This document shows positions 6,825 through 13,454 of a stretch of DNA of 16,226 nt, piece after piece. Positions within the stretch are counted from its first letter, which is position 1, and each line of letters opens with the position of its first letter. The position numbers and the translations under genes are program-made. The notes under the pieces are model-generated. The model saw only the letters and a list, made by a program, of their open reading frames with translations, was not told where the DNA came from and ran no database searches. This DNA is from DAIMZI01 sp036734025 (GTDB lineage Bacteria; Pseudomonadota; Alphaproteobacteria; Rhizobiales; Rhodomicrobiaceae). Location: assembly GCA_036734025.1 (NCBI GenBank), contig DAIMZI010000029.1, positions 1-16,226 on the forward strand, written 5' to 3'.

Positions 6825-7913
6825 CTAATCGATCAGTCCCCAGTGATCCTGAAGCATCAACTCGTCGCCGTCCTCGACGGGCTGGAGCCAGGCAGCGATC
6901 ATCGCGTCATCGACATCGCTAAGCCGGGCAGGCCGCCAGTTGGGCGATCTGTCCTTGTCGATGAGCTGGGCGCGCACACCCTCGGCGAAATCCGGCGCGC
7001 GCAGGCACCGGGTCATGGCGCGAAACTCCATCACCAGAGCAGACTTCAGACTGCTGAGCCGGGCGCCTTCCTGATAAAGCCGCATGGCGAGCTTGAGCGA
7101 GACGGGCGAGCGCGCGCGCAATATTGCGGCCGTCTCGCGTGCCCACGCCTCGTGTTCGCCGCTCTCGCAATCGAGCGCCTCTAGGATCGCGGGAACGCTC
7201 GCTTGGTCAAACAGCCGGTCAATGACCGGCGCAAGGCGCTGAACGGGGCTCGGCTCGGGATCGCGGTGCAGCCCGTCAAGCACATCGTCGATCGGGTCGG
7301 CATCGCGAACGGCCGCCGTGATCCTGTCAAAATGAGCCGCATCGATGCAGTGCGAGGCCAGTCCCAGCCAATAGGCGTCAGCCGCGCCGATCTGCTGACC
7401 CGTGAGCGACAGATAAAGCCCCACGCGCCCGGGCAGACGTGGCAGGAAGAAGCTGGCGCCGATATCGGGGAACAGGCCGATGGCGGTCTCCGGCATGGCG
7501 AAGCGGTAATCCGCGCCAGCAACACAGTGCGTGCCGTATAGGCTGATGCCGACGCCGCCACCCATGACCAACCCGTTGATCAGCGAGACAGTAGGCTTTA
7601 TGAAGCGTTGGAGCGTCCAGTTCTGTTGATATTCATCACGGAAATATTGCAAGGCGCGGGGATCGCCATCCGTGATCAGGCGGTGGATCTCGCGCACGTC
7701 CGCGCCGGCGCAAAAGGCGCCATCGCCCATCGCCCTGCGGACCATGCCATAAATATGCGCATTTTTTGCCGCGCGGTGGCAGGCAGCATCGATGCTATGG
7801 ATCATGTCATGGCTGAGAGCGTTGAGGGCCTTGGGCCGCTCCAGAATGATCATGCCCGCGCGGCCATCTTCATGGGCGTGCACGCCGGGCGGGGTGCTGA
7901 GCGGTTCAGACAT
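6825..7913 (-). CDS. 3-hydroxyisobutyryl-CoA hydrolase (enoyl-CoA hydratase superfamily)
   Basis: A 362-residue crotonase-fold enzyme. It is predicted to hydrolyse 3-hydroxyisobutyryl-CoA in valine breakdown, in the cytoplasm. Its length (crotonases are about 260, HIBCH about 350-380) and the signature motifs fit HIBCH: GAFCAGADVREI (65-76), oxyanion-hole NGLVMGGGVGIS (113-124) and MPETAIGLFPDIGASFFLPR (140-159). The catalytic pair E142 and D150 has the same 8-residue spacing as in human HIBCH. The C-terminal region has the HIBCH-type Arg-rich SPVSLK and FAEGVRAQLIDKD motifs. The start is the ATG at 7913, preceded by GGAGAG; the frame runs on upstream but over non-homologous sequence. It is divergent from the extensin-like gene with a 61-bp gap. 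I see no other valine-pathway gene here. Confidence 0.9.
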   Translation of the reverse strand: MSEPLSTPPGVHAHEDGRAGMIILERPKALNALSHDMIHSIDAACHRAAKNAHIYGMVRRAMGDGAFCAGADVREIHRLITDGDPRALQYFRDEYQQNWTLQRFIKPTVSLINGLVMGGGVGISLYGTHCVAGADYRFAMPETAIGLFPDIGASFFLPRLPGRVGLYLSLTGQQIGAADAYWLGLASHCIDAAHFDRITAAVRDADPIDDVLDGLHRDPEPSPVQRLAPVIDRLFDQASVPAILEALDCESGEHEAWARETAAILRARSPVSLKLAMRLYQEGARLSSLKSALVMEFRAMTRCLRAPDFAEGVRAQLIDKDRSPNWRPARLSDVDDAMIAAWLQPVEDGDELMLQDHWGLID

Positions 7914-7974
7914 TGCGGGCTCTCCGATCATCACGGGGTGCGCCTGGGCGCGGCAACAGGGGACGCAGGAACGC

Positions 7975-8739
7975 ATGCTTTGGCTGGATAGCACGATGAT
8001 GGCAGTTGGGAAATGTCTGGCTGGCGCGCGCACCCGCAGTTGCGCCGGATGGCTCGGTGTGATGTTGCTGGCGGCGGGCGTGATGGTCGCGCCGGGCCTT
8101 GCACAGACGCCGCCCTTGCCGGAGCGCCGCGCAGTCGTGCCGGGCGAGGAGCTGGCCAAGCCTGCGCCGCCGCTCGAATGGAGCGAAGCGGAGATAATCA
8201 GCGCGCAGTCTGCCTGCCTGCGCGCGATGGCCGGTGCTGCCTATGATCTGGAGCCGATGCCACCGATCCGCGAGGGGGCCTGTGGCGCGCCCGCGCCGAT
8301 ACAACTCAACGCGATCCCCGGCGATCCGATCATCCGGCTCATACCTGCCGCCACCTTTACCTGCGACATGGCCGTCAAGCTGCGTGACTGGGCCTTGCGC
8401 GTGATGCAGCCCACGGCGACCGCGCGCCTGGGAGAGCCTATAGTGGCCCTGCGCACCGTCGGGTCTTATGTCTGCCGCACGCGCAACCATGTTCCCGGCG
8501 CCAAGCTCAGCCAGCATGCGCTGGGCATGGCGATCGACATCGCCGAATTCATCACCGCATCGGGCCAGCGCATTTCGGTGCTCGATCACTGGGGCGAGGA
8601 CGGCGAGCGCGCCGCATTTCTGCGCGATGTTCATTCCGGCGCGTGCCAGACCTTCGACACGGTGCTTGGTCCGCAAGCCGATAAGATGCACGCCGATCAT
8701 TTTCATTTCGATCTGGGAAGCGGCGGCGTGTGCCAATGA
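7975..8739 (+). CDS. Exported extensin-like protein (Extensin-like_C, peptidase M15-like)
   Basis: A 254-residue protein with an N-terminal membrane/signal segment at about 23-43 (AGWLGVMLLAAGVMVAPGLAQ) and a proline-rich linker. The Extensin-like_C domain covers about 70-253. Key motifs are SQHALGMAIDIAEF (179-192; H181 and D188) and HADHFHFDLG (239-248). These resemble the zinc ligands of LAS-type D,D-carboxypeptidases (M15), so the protein may act on peptidoglycan; no activity is established for the family. Six cysteines (81, 103, 130, 167, 224, 253) suggest disulfides in the periplasm. The ATG at 7975 has a CAGGA site 5 bases upstream. In-frame ATGs at 7996 and 7999 would give a more usual n-region but have no ribosome-binding site. 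The name extensin is historical and implies no plant-like function. Confidence 0.85.
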   Translation: MLWLDSTMMAVGKCLAGARTRSCAGWLGVMLLAAGVMVAPGLAQTPPLPERRAVVPGEELAKPAPPLEWSEAEIISAQSACLRAMAGAAYDLEPMPPIREGACGAPAPIQLNAIPGDPIIRLIPAATFTCDMAVKLRDWALRVMQPTATARLGEPIVALRTVGSYVCRTRNHVPGAKLSQHALGMAIDIAEFITASGQRISVLDHWGEDGERAAFLRDVHSGACQTFDTVLGPQADKMHADHFHFDLGSGGVCQ

Positions 8740-8841
8740 CAAGCCCGCACTCGATGCGCGTGCCAGACACTGCGCATCATGCTAATATCCGCATGTTCGA
8801 CAAGAAACGTGAATTAACACGGATGGGTTGGAGGATGCGTC

Positions 8842-9468
8842 ATGATCTCTCGCAGAGCGGTAGTGGGTGGATTGGGCCTTTCAGGTGTGGCCATGGCGGC
8901 GCCGGGAAACGCTGCGTCTGCCCCTGGGGCTGATGCCCCAGCGATCGCGGACAGTGGACTTTACACACAGCCCTGGTTCATCGACACGTTTCTCGTGCTC
9001 CAGGAAGACCTTGAAGAAGCGGCCGGCCAGGGCAAGCATTTTGCCGTGCTGATAGAGCAGCGCGGCTGCCCCTATTGCGAGGAGATGCACCGGGTGAATT
9101 TCGGCGATCCCGAGATTTCCGAATTCGTCAGCACAAACTTCAATATTCTCCAGTTCGACATGTGGGGCTCGCGCCGCGTTACCGATTTTGACGGCACCGA
9201 ACATGAGGAGCGCGCGCTCGCCCGGCGCTGGCGTGTGAGCGGCACGCCGAGCTTCATCTTTTTCCCCAACGATCCGGAGGCGACCAGAGGCAAGCCGGGG
9301 CATGAGGCCGAAATCTGGCGCATGCTGGGCTACTGGAAGCCGTTCCATTTCCAGAGCACGTTCGAATATGTGCGCGACGGCAGCTATGCGACCACGCATT
9401 TTCAGCGCTATCTGCAGGTCAAGGTGGAGCGGCTGCGCGAACAAGGAAAAGACGTAAATATTTACTAG
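8842..9468 (+). CDS. Exported thioredoxin-fold protein with CPYC active site (SoxW-like)
   Basis: A 208-residue thioredoxin-like protein. The N-terminus SRRAVVGGLGLSGVAMAAPG has a twin-arginine pair before a hydrophobic stretch, so export by Tat or Sec is likely. The active site is C76-P-Y-C79 (QRGCPYCEEM), with the cis-Pro at 136 (SGTPSFIFF). CPYC is the glutaredoxin-type dipeptide, and it also occurs in SoxW and related periplasmic thiol proteins. Family members keep partner cysteines reduced; no sox genes are seen here, so the partner is unknown. A GGAGG site lies 8 bases before the ATG. It is followed 75 bp later by a glycosyltransferase on the same strand; a shared transcript is possible but a functional link is not evident. 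Confidence 0.85.
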   Translation: MISRRAVVGGLGLSGVAMAAPGNAASAPGADAPAIADSGLYTQPWFIDTFLVLQEDLEEAAGQGKHFAVLIEQRGCPYCEEMHRVNFGDPEISEFVSTNFNILQFDMWGSRRVTDFDGTEHEERALARRWRVSGTPSFIFFPNDPEATRGKPGHEAEIWRMLGYWKPFHFQSTFEYVRDGSYATTHFQRYLQVKVERLREQGKDVNIY

Positions 9469-9543
9469 GTAAGATTGCGGCTGGATGGTTGTGATTCGTC
9501 TCCTGCCGGGAACGAATTGCCATGGAGCCTGACAGCGCCGCTC

Positions 9544-10821
9544 ATGTATCAGAAAATTACCGAATTCGTTCATCCCGCCGGCTTCCTCGCTGCGCGCGCT
9601 GAAGTCTCGTCGGGCGAGCCGCCGCGCCCGGAACCCGACATCGGCGCGCGTCGTCTGGCCATCGTCGCCGACACGGCTCGCGAGCTTGCCGGCGAATATG
9701 CTGCATTGATCCGCGAGGCGAGCCGGCGTGGCCATCAGGTGCTTTGCTTCACTGGCGAAGCCGATCCCGAGGGCGCGCGCGCGCTGCATGCGCTTGGCGG
9801 CGAGCCGATGCATGTTGCACAGGCCCACAGACCCAATTCTGCCATGGCCGTCAAGCACGGCATCCGCAATCTGGCGCTGGCCCTGCGCGGTCTTGCGCCC
9901 GATGCCGTGATGGCCACCTCGCTGATGGCCGGGCGTATCGGGATAGAGGCGGCTGCCCGCGCCCGGGTGCCGCATATCGTGGCGGCCTTTCCCGAGCTGT
10001 CGATGGCGCTCGACAGCACCAGCCGCAACAAGGCCGGCCAGACCGGTGCGCGCGACCCGCTGGTACGGGCTTGCGCCACTCTCCTGTCATTGTGTCACGG
10101 CGCGGTCGTGCCGGGGCTGAGCCGGGACCCGGTCAGCGATGGGCGAAGCCTGTTGCCCGCCGGTCTGGAGGCTCATTTCATCGGCGGACCGGGGGTTGAT
10201 CCGCTGCGCGTGCCTCACGCGCCCCTGGCGCCCCTGAACAAGGGCGTGGTTTTCCTCGCCATCGCATATCCCGGCAGCGAACGCGGCATTGCCCATTATT
10301 GTGCCGCTGCCAGAACGCTGAGCGGGCGTGCGCGCGCCGCCACATGGCTCGTCGCCAGCCCCGGCCATGTAACCCCGTCGGACGAGTTGATCGCCATGCT
10401 GCGCGCGCATCGCGGGGTCGTGCGTTATCTTGGGCCGCGTGATGAGATCAACAGGCTGCTGGTGCGCGCCCATGCGGTGGTGTTTCCCGGCATCTATCCG
10501 TGCCTGCCGCCCGAGATGGCGCGTGCGCTGGCCATCGGACGGCCGCTGATCGGCGCACATCTGCCCTCGCGCGGGCTTGCCATACAAGACGGGGTGAACG
10601 GCGCGCGGGTGCCCGCCGATGATCCTGAGGGCTTGGCCGAGGCGATGGCGACCCTGCTGCGCCGGCCCGATCTGTTGCCACATATGGCGAAGCAGAGCCG
10701 GCATGTTGCATTGCGCCATTTTGACGTGCGGGAGATTTTGGCGGTGCAGATGCGGGCCCTGCGGCTTGATGCGGCAGAAAGCGAAGCGGCAGCCGAGGTT
10801 GAGTTGCAAAAGCGCGCGTAG
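9544..10821 (+). CDS. GT4-like (group 1) glycosyltransferase
   Basis: A 425-residue GT-B fold enzyme. The N-terminal half has a GT4 acceptor domain (RRLAIVADTARELAGEYAA, then a REASRRGHQVLCFTGEAD strand-helix unit). The C-terminal half has the donor-site pattern VVFPGIYPCLPPEMARALAIGRPLIGA (the E-x7-E-like loop is shortened to PPEMARALA) followed by GLAIQDGVNGARVPADDPEGLAEAM. It is predicted to transfer a sugar from a nucleotide donor to a lipid or surface polysaccharide on the cytoplasmic side; the sugar is unknown. The start is uncertain: the ATG at 9544 has no close ribosome-binding site, whereas a TTG at 9475 has AGGT just upstream and would add 23 residues of unconvincing sequence. No other polysaccharide gene is in view. 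Confidence 0.8.
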   Translation: MYQKITEFVHPAGFLAARAEVSSGEPPRPEPDIGARRLAIVADTARELAGEYAALIREASRRGHQVLCFTGEADPEGARALHALGGEPMHVAQAHRPNSAMAVKHGIRNLALALRGLAPDAVMATSLMAGRIGIEAAARARVPHIVAAFPELSMALDSTSRNKAGQTGARDPLVRACATLLSLCHGAVVPGLSRDPVSDGRSLLPAGLEAHFIGGPGVDPLRVPHAPLAPLNKGVVFLAIAYPGSERGIAHYCAAARTLSGRARAATWLVASPGHVTPSDELIAMLRAHRGVVRYLGPRDEINRLLVRAHAVVFPGIYPCLPPEMARALAIGRPLIGAHLPSRGLAIQDGVNGARVPADDPEGLAEAMATLLRRPDLLPHMAKQSRHVALRHFDVREILAVQMRALRLDAAESEAAAEVELQKRA

Positions 10822-10941
10822 ACAGGCACCGTATGAACCTACGGCTTCACCCTGAGGCCGCGTCGATTTTCATATCGTTCATAAGGCAGCTCGCCTGAGC
10901 CATGTCGCGACTGGCCGGCTATACCGCTTTGCCGGAAAAGC

Positions 10942-11448
10942 TCAGAACGGGATCTCGTCGTCCAGTTCCTTGTCGAACCCGCCGGCTGGCGCACGCGCCG
11001 GGCTGCGCGAGGCATTGCGCGGACCCTGGTCATAATCGTCCTGCGGGTTGTCGTGCATGCCCGCCTCCGCGCGATCGCCATAGCCAGAACTGCCGCTGCG
11101 CCCATCAAGCATGGTCAGATTGCCGTTGAAGCCCTGCAGCACAACCTCGGTCGTGTAGCGATCCTGGCCCTCGCGGTCCTGCCACTTGCGCGTCTGCAAC
11201 TGGCCTTCCAGATAGACTTTGGAGCCTTTGCGCAGATATTGCTCGGCGATCTTGCACAGACCTTCGTTGAAGATGACGACATTGTGCCATTCGGTCTTTT
11301 CGCGGCGCTCGCCCGAGGATTTGTCGCGCCAGCTTTCCGATGTGGCGATCCGCAGATTGCAGATCGGGCGGCCATCCTGAGTGTGTCTGATCTCGGGGTC
11401 GGCCCCGAGATTGCCTATCAGGATGACTTTGTTCACTGAACCGGCCAT
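10942..11448 (-). CDS. ssb: Single-stranded DNA-binding protein
   Basis: A 168-residue SSB. The OB fold occupies about residues 5-110 (SVNKVILIGNLGADPEIRHT, then TEWHNVVIFN, YLRKGSKVYLEGQLQTRKWQ). A Gly/Asp/Arg-rich linker follows, ending in the acidic tip DDEIPF that docks replication and repair partners. The start has an ideal site: GGAGGT 7 bases before the ATG at 11448. It binds ssDNA during replication, recombination and repair. Its 5' region carries a DnaA box and an SOS box, consistent with LexA control known for ssb-uvrA regions in proteobacteria. No uvrA is found on the other side. Confidence 0.97.
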   Translation of the reverse strand: MAGSVNKVILIGNLGADPEIRHTQDGRPICNLRIATSESWRDKSSGERREKTEWHNVVIFNEGLCKIAEQYLRKGSKVYLEGQLQTRKWQDREGQDRYTTEVVLQGFNGNLTMLDGRSGSSGYGDRAEAGMHDNPQDDYDQGPRNASRSPARAPAGGFDKELDDEIPF

Positions 11449-11565
11449 TTCCGGTACCTCCTAATCCGCCATCGGCAGCCTTGGCTTATCCAGCCCCCGA
11501 CTCGCAACATGATATTTTCGCAAACGCGCACAGCTTAACGGGGACGCACCCTGTGCGGCCAGCCG

Positions 11566-11599
11566 CGCCGGACGTTATCCACATTGAAGCTGTCCGGCG
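11566..11599. promoter_or_regulatory. 8-bp inverted repeat enclosing a consensus DnaA box
   Basis: CGCCGGAC (11566-11573) and GTCCGGCG (11592-11599) are perfect complementary arms. The 18-base loop contains TTATCCACA (11575-11583), an exact DnaA-box consensus. The site lies about 120-150 bp upstream of ssb and a few bases before the SOS box. The motif match is direct; DnaA control of ssb is inference. Confidence 0.45.
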
Positions 11600-11604
11600 A
11601 AGAT

Positions 11605-11619
11605 GTTCACATTATGTTC
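11605..11619. promoter_or_regulatory. SOS (LexA) box GTTC-N7-GTTC
   Basis: GTTC ACATTAT GTTC is a perfect match to the LexA box of alphaproteobacteria. It lies in the ssb upstream region, 157 bp from the ssb ATG. In many proteobacteria this site is shared by the divergent ssb and uvrA genes. Here the rightward gene is missing and mobile DNA starts about 230 bp away. Confidence 0.75.
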
Positions 11620-11732
11620 GATCCCGGGCACCGGCGTCAAGTCGCGTGCCTTCTCCGTCGCTCGGTTTTGTCGCTCTGTTTTAATGTCTGCTCATGCAGG
11701 CGCGGGCGAACGGCCGCTCGATAGTCCGGCGA

Positions 11733-11847
11733 TTAAAGCTCGCTACAGCCGCCTTGCTGCATCTCCATTTCAAGCAGCGCCTTCATCAAGGGCTTGTTGG
11801 CACGCAAGGTCTTCATCGCCTGGCTCCAATGGCTGCATGCGCGCAAA
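11733..11847 (-). pseudogene. Possible 3' remnant of a gene cut by the IS element
   Basis: From the left edge of the element, a minus-strand frame runs 37 codons to a TAA at 11733, with product end AMKTLRANKPLMKALLEMEM-QQGGCSEL. Third-position bases are mostly G or C, and the sequence reads like a real C-terminus, but I do not recognise the family. Joining it to the sequence right of the element does not give a convincing longer gene, so a chance frame is possible. The rest of 11449-11847 has the ssb regulatory sites and no other gene. Confidence 0.25.
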
Positions 11848-11865
11848 GTATATACTTGACAAAGC
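11848..11865 (+). repeat. Left inverted repeat of the IS1595-like element
   Basis: The sequence is GTATATACTTGACAAAGC. It overlaps the perfect 12-bp palindrome AAGTATATACTT (11846-11857) and contains the -35 box of the transposase promoter. Confidence 0.55.
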
Positions 11866-11884
11866 ATACTTCTGACCCCATAAT
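11856..11884 (+). promoter_or_regulatory. Sigma70 promoter of the transposase
   Basis: TTGACA (11856-11861, full -35 consensus), a 17-base spacer and CATAAT (11879-11884, 5 of 6) form a strong promoter. Transcription would begin near 11891, which is why the ATG at 11909 is preferred over the ATG at 11891. The -35 lies within the terminal repeat and abuts the AAGTATATACTT palindrome, so a protein bound to the end would silence it. Confidence 0.75.
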
Positions 11885-11908
11885 CAAACTATGGCAAGGG
11901 GTACTGCC

Positions 11909-12838
11909 ATGAAACTCGACATCACAAACAAGATTTACCACGACGAAGACGCGGCTCGCGCTCATCTCGAAGAGCAGCTTTGGCCGAATGGTCCCATTTG
12001 TCCTCATTGCGGATCGACAGAAGCAACGGCGCTCAAGGGCAAGGCTCATCGCAAGGGCCTCTTCCAGTGCAACGCTTGCCGCGAGCAGTTCTCCGTCACG
12101 GTCGGAACCGTTTTCGAGCGCTCCAAGATCAAGCTGCATAAGTGGGTTGTCGCGGCTCATCTTATGGGTGCCAGCAAGAAAGGTGTCTCATCGAAGCAGC
12201 TAGAGCGCATGCTGGGCGTCACCTACAAAACCGCTTGGTTCATGAGCATGCGCCTGCGCGAGGCTATCACCGATAAAGTTCCTGCTGGCGGCATCGGCGG
12301 CGAAAACAAAGTCGTTGAAGCAGACGAAACTTTCGTCGGCGGCAAGAAGAAGAACGCTCACAAGGGCAAGCCGGAGCCCAAGAAACACTCCGTTGTTGCG
12401 CTTGTCGAGCTTGACGGTCAGAGGCGCGCCAGCCATGTTGCTGACGTGACCGCCAAGACGCTGCGCGAAACTCTGGTCGCCCATGCTAACCGCAAATCCT
12501 ACCTGATGACCGATGAAGCTCCCGCTTACAAAGGCGTCGGCAAGGAATATTCAGGGCACGGAGCAGTTAACCACAGTGCTGACGAATATGTGCGCGGCAT
12601 GTTCTGGCATACAAACACCGCCGAGAGCTTTTTCGCGATCCTGAAGCGCGGCGTTTACGGGACATTCCATTCCGTGTCCGAGCAGCACTTGCAGCGTTAC
12701 GCGAACGAGTTCGCTTTCCGCTGGAATACCCGTGAAAAGCTCGGCTTCAATGATTTCGAGCGCGCTAGCCTTTTGCTCAAAGGCGCAAGCGGAAAGCGCC
12801 TCACATATCGGCGGATTGACAACGCCATGCACGCTTAA
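11909..12838 (+). CDS. IS1595 family transposase (ISXO2-like)
   Basis: A 309-residue transposase. An N-terminal zinc ribbon has C31-P-H-C34 and C54-N-A-C57. A helix-turn-helix region follows (about 70-115, MGASKKGVSSKQLERMLGVT). The ISXO2-like catalytic domain has D139 (EADETFVGGKKK), D202 (TDEAPAYKGVG) and the third site in WHTNTAESFFAILKRGVYGT (N236/E239). The length is normal for the family and the frame is intact, so it may be active. The start at 11909 has an AGGGG site 8 bases upstream; the in-frame ATG at 11891 would be at the predicted transcription start. It is followed after 24 bp by the first cargo gene, probably on the same transcript. Confidence 0.93.
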   Translation: MKLDITNKIYHDEDAARAHLEEQLWPNGPICPHCGSTEATALKGKAHRKGLFQCNACREQFSVTVGTVFERSKIKLHKWVVAAHLMGASKKGVSSKQLERMLGVTYKTAWFMSMRLREAITDKVPAGGIGGENKVVEADETFVGGKKKNAHKGKPEPKKHSVVALVELDGQRRASHVADVTAKTLRETLVAHANRKSYLMTDEAPAYKGVGKEYSGHGAVNHSADEYVRGMFWHTNTAESFFAILKRGVYGTFHSVSEQHLQRYANEFAFRWNTREKLGFNDFERASLLLKGASGKRLTYRRIDNAMHA

Positions 12839-12853
12839 ACAGAAAGCAAAGCA
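12836..12853 (+). repeat. 18-mer after the transposase stop, copy 1
   Basis: TAAACAGAAAGCAAAGCA begins with the stop codon of the transposase. The second copy (13268-13285) begins with the stop codon of the next gene and differs at 2 of 18 bases. Confidence 0.6.
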
Positions 12854-12862
12854 CTTCAAACA

Positions 12863-13270
12863 ATGGCGGAAATCTCAGATTTCGAGCGACGAATAAATGA
12901 GGAATGCGAGGCCGTTGGCGAAGCCGCAGTAAGAAAGCGGCTTCGCCAAGGCATTTATTCCGGAAAGAATAAGAATTATGTTGAAGCCTGGTTAGAACGT
13001 CTTGCTGTGGAACGCGCACAAGAAGAGCGTGAAGCAAGCATTGCTAACGCTAGCACACAAACAGAATTAGCACGAGCAGCGGCGGATGCCGCGCGCGATG
13101 CGGCGGATGCCGCTCGCGACCAATCTGAGTCTGCTCGTGAAGCCAACGACCTCGCTCGCCAAGCTAACAATATTGCCCAGAAAGCAAATATAATCGCCAC
13201 GATTGCGCTCATTGCCGCAGCAATTGCCATCGCCATTTCCATGGTTGGAATCTTTATCAGCCAGCCCTAA
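12863..13270 (+). CDS. Coiled-coil protein with C-terminal membrane anchor (cargo gene 1)
   Basis: A 135-residue protein. Residues 1-45 are a charged globular stretch (GEAAVRKRLRQGIYSGKNKN, then YVEAWLERLA). Residues 45-108 form an Ala-rich coiled coil, and 110-132 form one transmembrane helix (IIATIALIAAAIAIAISMVG) with a very short tail. This suggests a tail-anchored protein facing the cytoplasm. Two consecutive heptads AADAARD (73-86) are encoded by a 21-bp tandem repeat (13079-13120, 19 of 21 identical), evidence of recent heptad duplication. The general architecture recalls small coiled-coil membrane proteins common in alphaproteobacterial accessory DNA, with no known function. There is no good ribosome-binding site, so translation may rely on coupling to the transposase. 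Confidence 0.75.
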   Translation: MAEISDFERRINEECEAVGEAAVRKRLRQGIYSGKNKNYVEAWLERLAVERAQEEREASIANASTQTELARAAADAARDAADAARDQSESAREANDLARQANNIAQKANIIATIALIAAAIAIAISMVGIFISQP

Positions 13271-13285
13271 ACAGAGAGCAAAACA
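13268..13285 (+). repeat. 18-mer after the cargo gene 1 stop, copy 2
   Basis: TAAACAGAGAGCAAAACA begins with the stop codon of cargo gene 1 and matches copy 1 at 16 of 18 bases. It abuts the end of the minus-strand 54-aa gene. Confidence 0.6.
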
Positions 13286-13450
13286 TCATTTGGTTTTTTG
13301 TGCCTTTTCGTCACTAACGCGCTTGGCCTTGCGCTCCTCAACAGCCTCTTTGTGAGGCTTAGGCTTGCTCTTGAGCATTCGCCGGAGGATCGCATCGCCG
13401 CGCTCTGGATCGCCTTCTATAGGCTCTTGCTTTTTAGGTTTTTCTGTCAT
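13286..13450 (-). CDS. Small charged protein, 54 aa (cargo gene 2)
   Basis: A short minus-strand gene encoding a highly charged, probably disordered protein. It opens MTEKPKKQEPIEGDPERGDA, then has the short hydrophobic segment ILRRMLKSKPKPHKEAVEER, and ends in a Lys-rich tail (KAQKTK). The DA-x-L-R-R-M-L-x(3)-P-K-P-H-K core resembles a small conserved protein of unknown function that I have seen repeatedly in alphaproteobacterial accessory regions, which is why I consider it real despite its size. Its ATG lies in the palindrome TGTCATGACA and overlaps the ATG of the divergent HEPN gene by two bases. No ribosome-binding site is visible, and its promoter must lie inside the HEPN gene. It converges on cargo gene 1, ending 16 bp from that stop. 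Confidence 0.6.
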   Translation of the reverse strand: MTEKPKKQEPIEGDPERGDAILRRMLKSKPKPHKEAVEERKAKRVSDEKAQKTK

Positions 13451-13454
13451 GACA
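13445..13454. other. Palindrome containing two overlapping divergent start codons
   Basis: TGTCATGACA is a perfect 10-bp palindrome. The ATG of the plus-strand HEPN gene (13449-13451) and that of the minus-strand 54-aa gene (13450-13448) share two bases within it. There is no intergenic space, so divergent expression needs promoters inside the opposite gene, and ribosomes or a repressor at this site could make the two genes mutually exclusive. Confidence 0.55.

Noticed and set aside
8881..9975. 364-codon minus-strand open frame.
   Set aside because: It is antisense to the thioredoxin-like and glycosyltransferase genes, which have family motifs; it is a shadow of high GC3.
10915..10935. CCGGC/GCCGG hairpin between the glycosyltransferase and ssb as a convergent terminator.
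   Set aside because: The arms are 5 bp with an 11-base loop and no T-run on the correct side for either gene.
11684..11875. Plus-strand frame starting MSAHAGAGERPLDSPAIKAR downstream of the SOS box.
   Set aside because: There is no ribosome-binding site, third-position composition is poor for this genome, and the later part turns into low-complexity Ser/Arg sequence. The opposite strand looks more coding-like.
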